From JAPPHA01 sp965220985 (GTDB lineage Bacteria > Pseudomonadota > Alphaproteobacteria > Rhodobacterales > Rhodobacteraceae), in NCBI GenBank assembly GCA_965220985.1, contig OZ244854.1, forward strand, positions 2,046,001 through 2,110,000: a DNA stretch of 64,000 nucleotides, given 5' to 3'. The translations under genes were made by a program, and so were the position numbers. Positions within the stretch are counted from its first letter, which is position 1; the number at the start of each line of letters is the position of its first letter. Shown piece by piece: positions 63,277 through 64,000 of this stretch. The notes under the pieces are model-generated. The model was given only the letters and a program-made list of their open reading frames with translations. It was not told the origin of the DNA and did not search any database.

Positions 63277-63477
63277 ATGTCAAGTGTTGGCAAACCGGAA
63301 ATGACATCAAACCGAATGATCCCGATCAAGGAGGCCGCCGAGGCCGCTGGTATTTCGGCACGCAGAATCAATCGAATGATTGACGATTCGGTGCTGCCCT
63401 GATCCGCCAGCTTCGAGACCGGTACTTGTCGTGCACTGCACGCATTCGCCATCCTAATGGTAAGGGATCCGGGCTAG
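63277..63477 (+). pseudogene. Decayed DUF433/VapB-like antitoxin gene
   Basis: The frame from ATG 63277 encodes a short helix-turn-helix segment, MIPIKEAAEAAGISARRINR, followed by MIDDSVLP and then a TGA at 63400-63402. Translation past that stop continues in the same frame as SASFETGTCRALHAFAILMV before a second stop at 63475, and this resembles the next part of DUF433/VapB-type antitoxins. No toxin gene is present. A functional short peptide is possible but less likely. The end abuts the stop of meaB on the other strand. Confidence 0.55.
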
Positions 63478-64000
63478 TCCTCCAATTCTGCTGACAGCGC
63501 CGCAAGCGACTGCTTGATTGCCCGGTTCAGATCGTCCGGATCAAGGCTGTCAAAGCCCTGCTCGGGAATCCCGGCAGTGATCCGGGAAGCAAGCATTTCG
63601 GCGGTCATCGCCAGTTTGCGCGCTTGGCGTCTGGACTGTCGGTCCCCATCGGCGGTCATGAGCTTCTCGTCAAGGCAGGCGAAAAGTTCGGCCAAACCGG
63701 CCCCTTCAGTCGCGGATACCCTCAGGACTGGCACGTCGCGAGCTTCGCCTGCGCGCAGCGACAGCATGTTTTCCAAGTGCTTGGCTGTCTGATCGGCATC
63801 CTCGCGATCTGCCTTGTTGACCACCAGCACGTCGCCAATCTCCAGGATACCGGCCTTGATCGCCTGCAGCTCGTCACCGAGGCCGGGGGCAGAGACCACG
63901 ACGCTCAGATCCGCGACCTGAGCAATCTCCGTTTCCGACTGCCCAGCTCCCACGGTTTCGATCAGTATCAGGGGCCAGCCCGCTGCGTCCATGACGTCGG
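63474..64000 (-). CDS. meaB: Methylmalonyl-CoA mutase-associated GTPase MeaB, 3' part only
   Basis: The last 175 or so residues of a MeaB/ArgK G-protein; the start lies beyond the window. Visible motifs are IETVGAGQSETEIAQ (switch region), VVSAPGLGDELQAIKAGILEI and the guanine-specificity motif VVNKADREDA, then VLRVSATEGAGLAELFACLD. MeaB protects and loads the B12-dependent mutase. The C-terminal dimerisation arm of typical MeaB proteins is largely present. Upstream neighbours are outside the window. Confidence 0.92.
   Translation of the reverse strand, partial: DVMDAAGWPLILIETVGAGQSETEIAQVADLSVVVSAPGLGDELQAIKAGILEIGDVLVVNKADREDADQTAKHLENMLSLRAGEARDVPVLRVSATEGAGLAELFACLDEKLMTADGDRQSRRQARKLAMTAEMLASRITAGIPEQGFDSLDPDDLNRAIKQSLAALSAELED

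Overview
The window is a GC-rich bacterial chromosome segment, most likely from an alphaproteobacterium. The main reasons are the gene families and their arrangement: a class II DAHP synthase, a YicC/guanylate kinase pair, an olsB-olsA ornithine-lipid pair, a Fur gene lacking obvious CxxC structural-zinc pairs upstream of enolase, MeaB, and many TRAP, TCT, acyl-CoA dehydrogenase and hydantoinase-type catabolic genes of the kind common in Rhodospirillales/Rhodobacterales-like lineages. The family assignments come from reading the proteins by eye. The taxonomic call is inference.

Layout. 0.1-11 kb: a NUDIX hydrolase, then a plus-strand run encoding a TRAP transporter (small and large permeases, binding protein), a glutamine-synthetase-like ligase and an iron alcohol dehydrogenase. 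Next, on the minus strand, come an IlvD/Edd dehydratase, an EamA exporter and a short-chain dehydrogenase. 11.3-16.9 kb: one very large secreted protein made of twelve tandem TPR-like modules joined by Pro/Glu/Ser-rich linkers and ending in Sel1 repeats. 17-31.8 kb: catabolic genes, namely an M24 peptidase, a fused HyuA-HyuB hydantoinase/oxoprolinase, glycerate 2-kinase, acyl-CoA dehydrogenase, a Tat-exported PhoX-type phosphatase with a possible Pho box, a Rieske oxygenase, an APH-like kinase, an agmatinase-family enzyme with an altered metal motif and an SDR. 32.2-34 kb: an unassigned island with two diverged paralogues and a translationally coupled 113-residue protein.

34.4-46.9 kb is largely core: DAHP synthase, YicC-gmk-gamma carbonic anhydrase (stop/start overlaps), a stand-alone DUF3553 protein, olsB-olsA, then minus-strand enolase, fur and mazG. 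It ends with a compact fabI-gpt-PLP lyase-P450 operon. 47.3-49.7 kb: an Mrr-type restriction endonuclease sits between fabI and pdxH, followed by a DUF192 protein and tRNA-Pro(TGG). 49.7-54.4 kb: a minus-strand operon of a tripartite tricarboxylate transporter (tctC-tctB-tctA) coupled to an AtuA-family protein and a DUF4387 protein. 55-57.9 kb: a two-gene module of a superfamily-1 helicase with a nuclease-like N-terminus and a DUF2290 protein, a good candidate for a defence system. 58-64 kb: a YbbA/YbbP lipoprotein-type ABC exporter divergent from a TesA-like SGNH esterase, an aquaporin-family channel, a decayed DUF433/VapB-like antitoxin remnant, and the 3' part of meaB running off the edge.

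The most unusual items are the twelve-module secreted repeat protein, the helicase-DUF2290 pair, the paralogue island at 32-34 kb, and two transporter-enzyme operons (TRAP-ligase-dehydrogenase and TCT-AtuA-DUF4387) that look like uncharacterised catabolic pathways.
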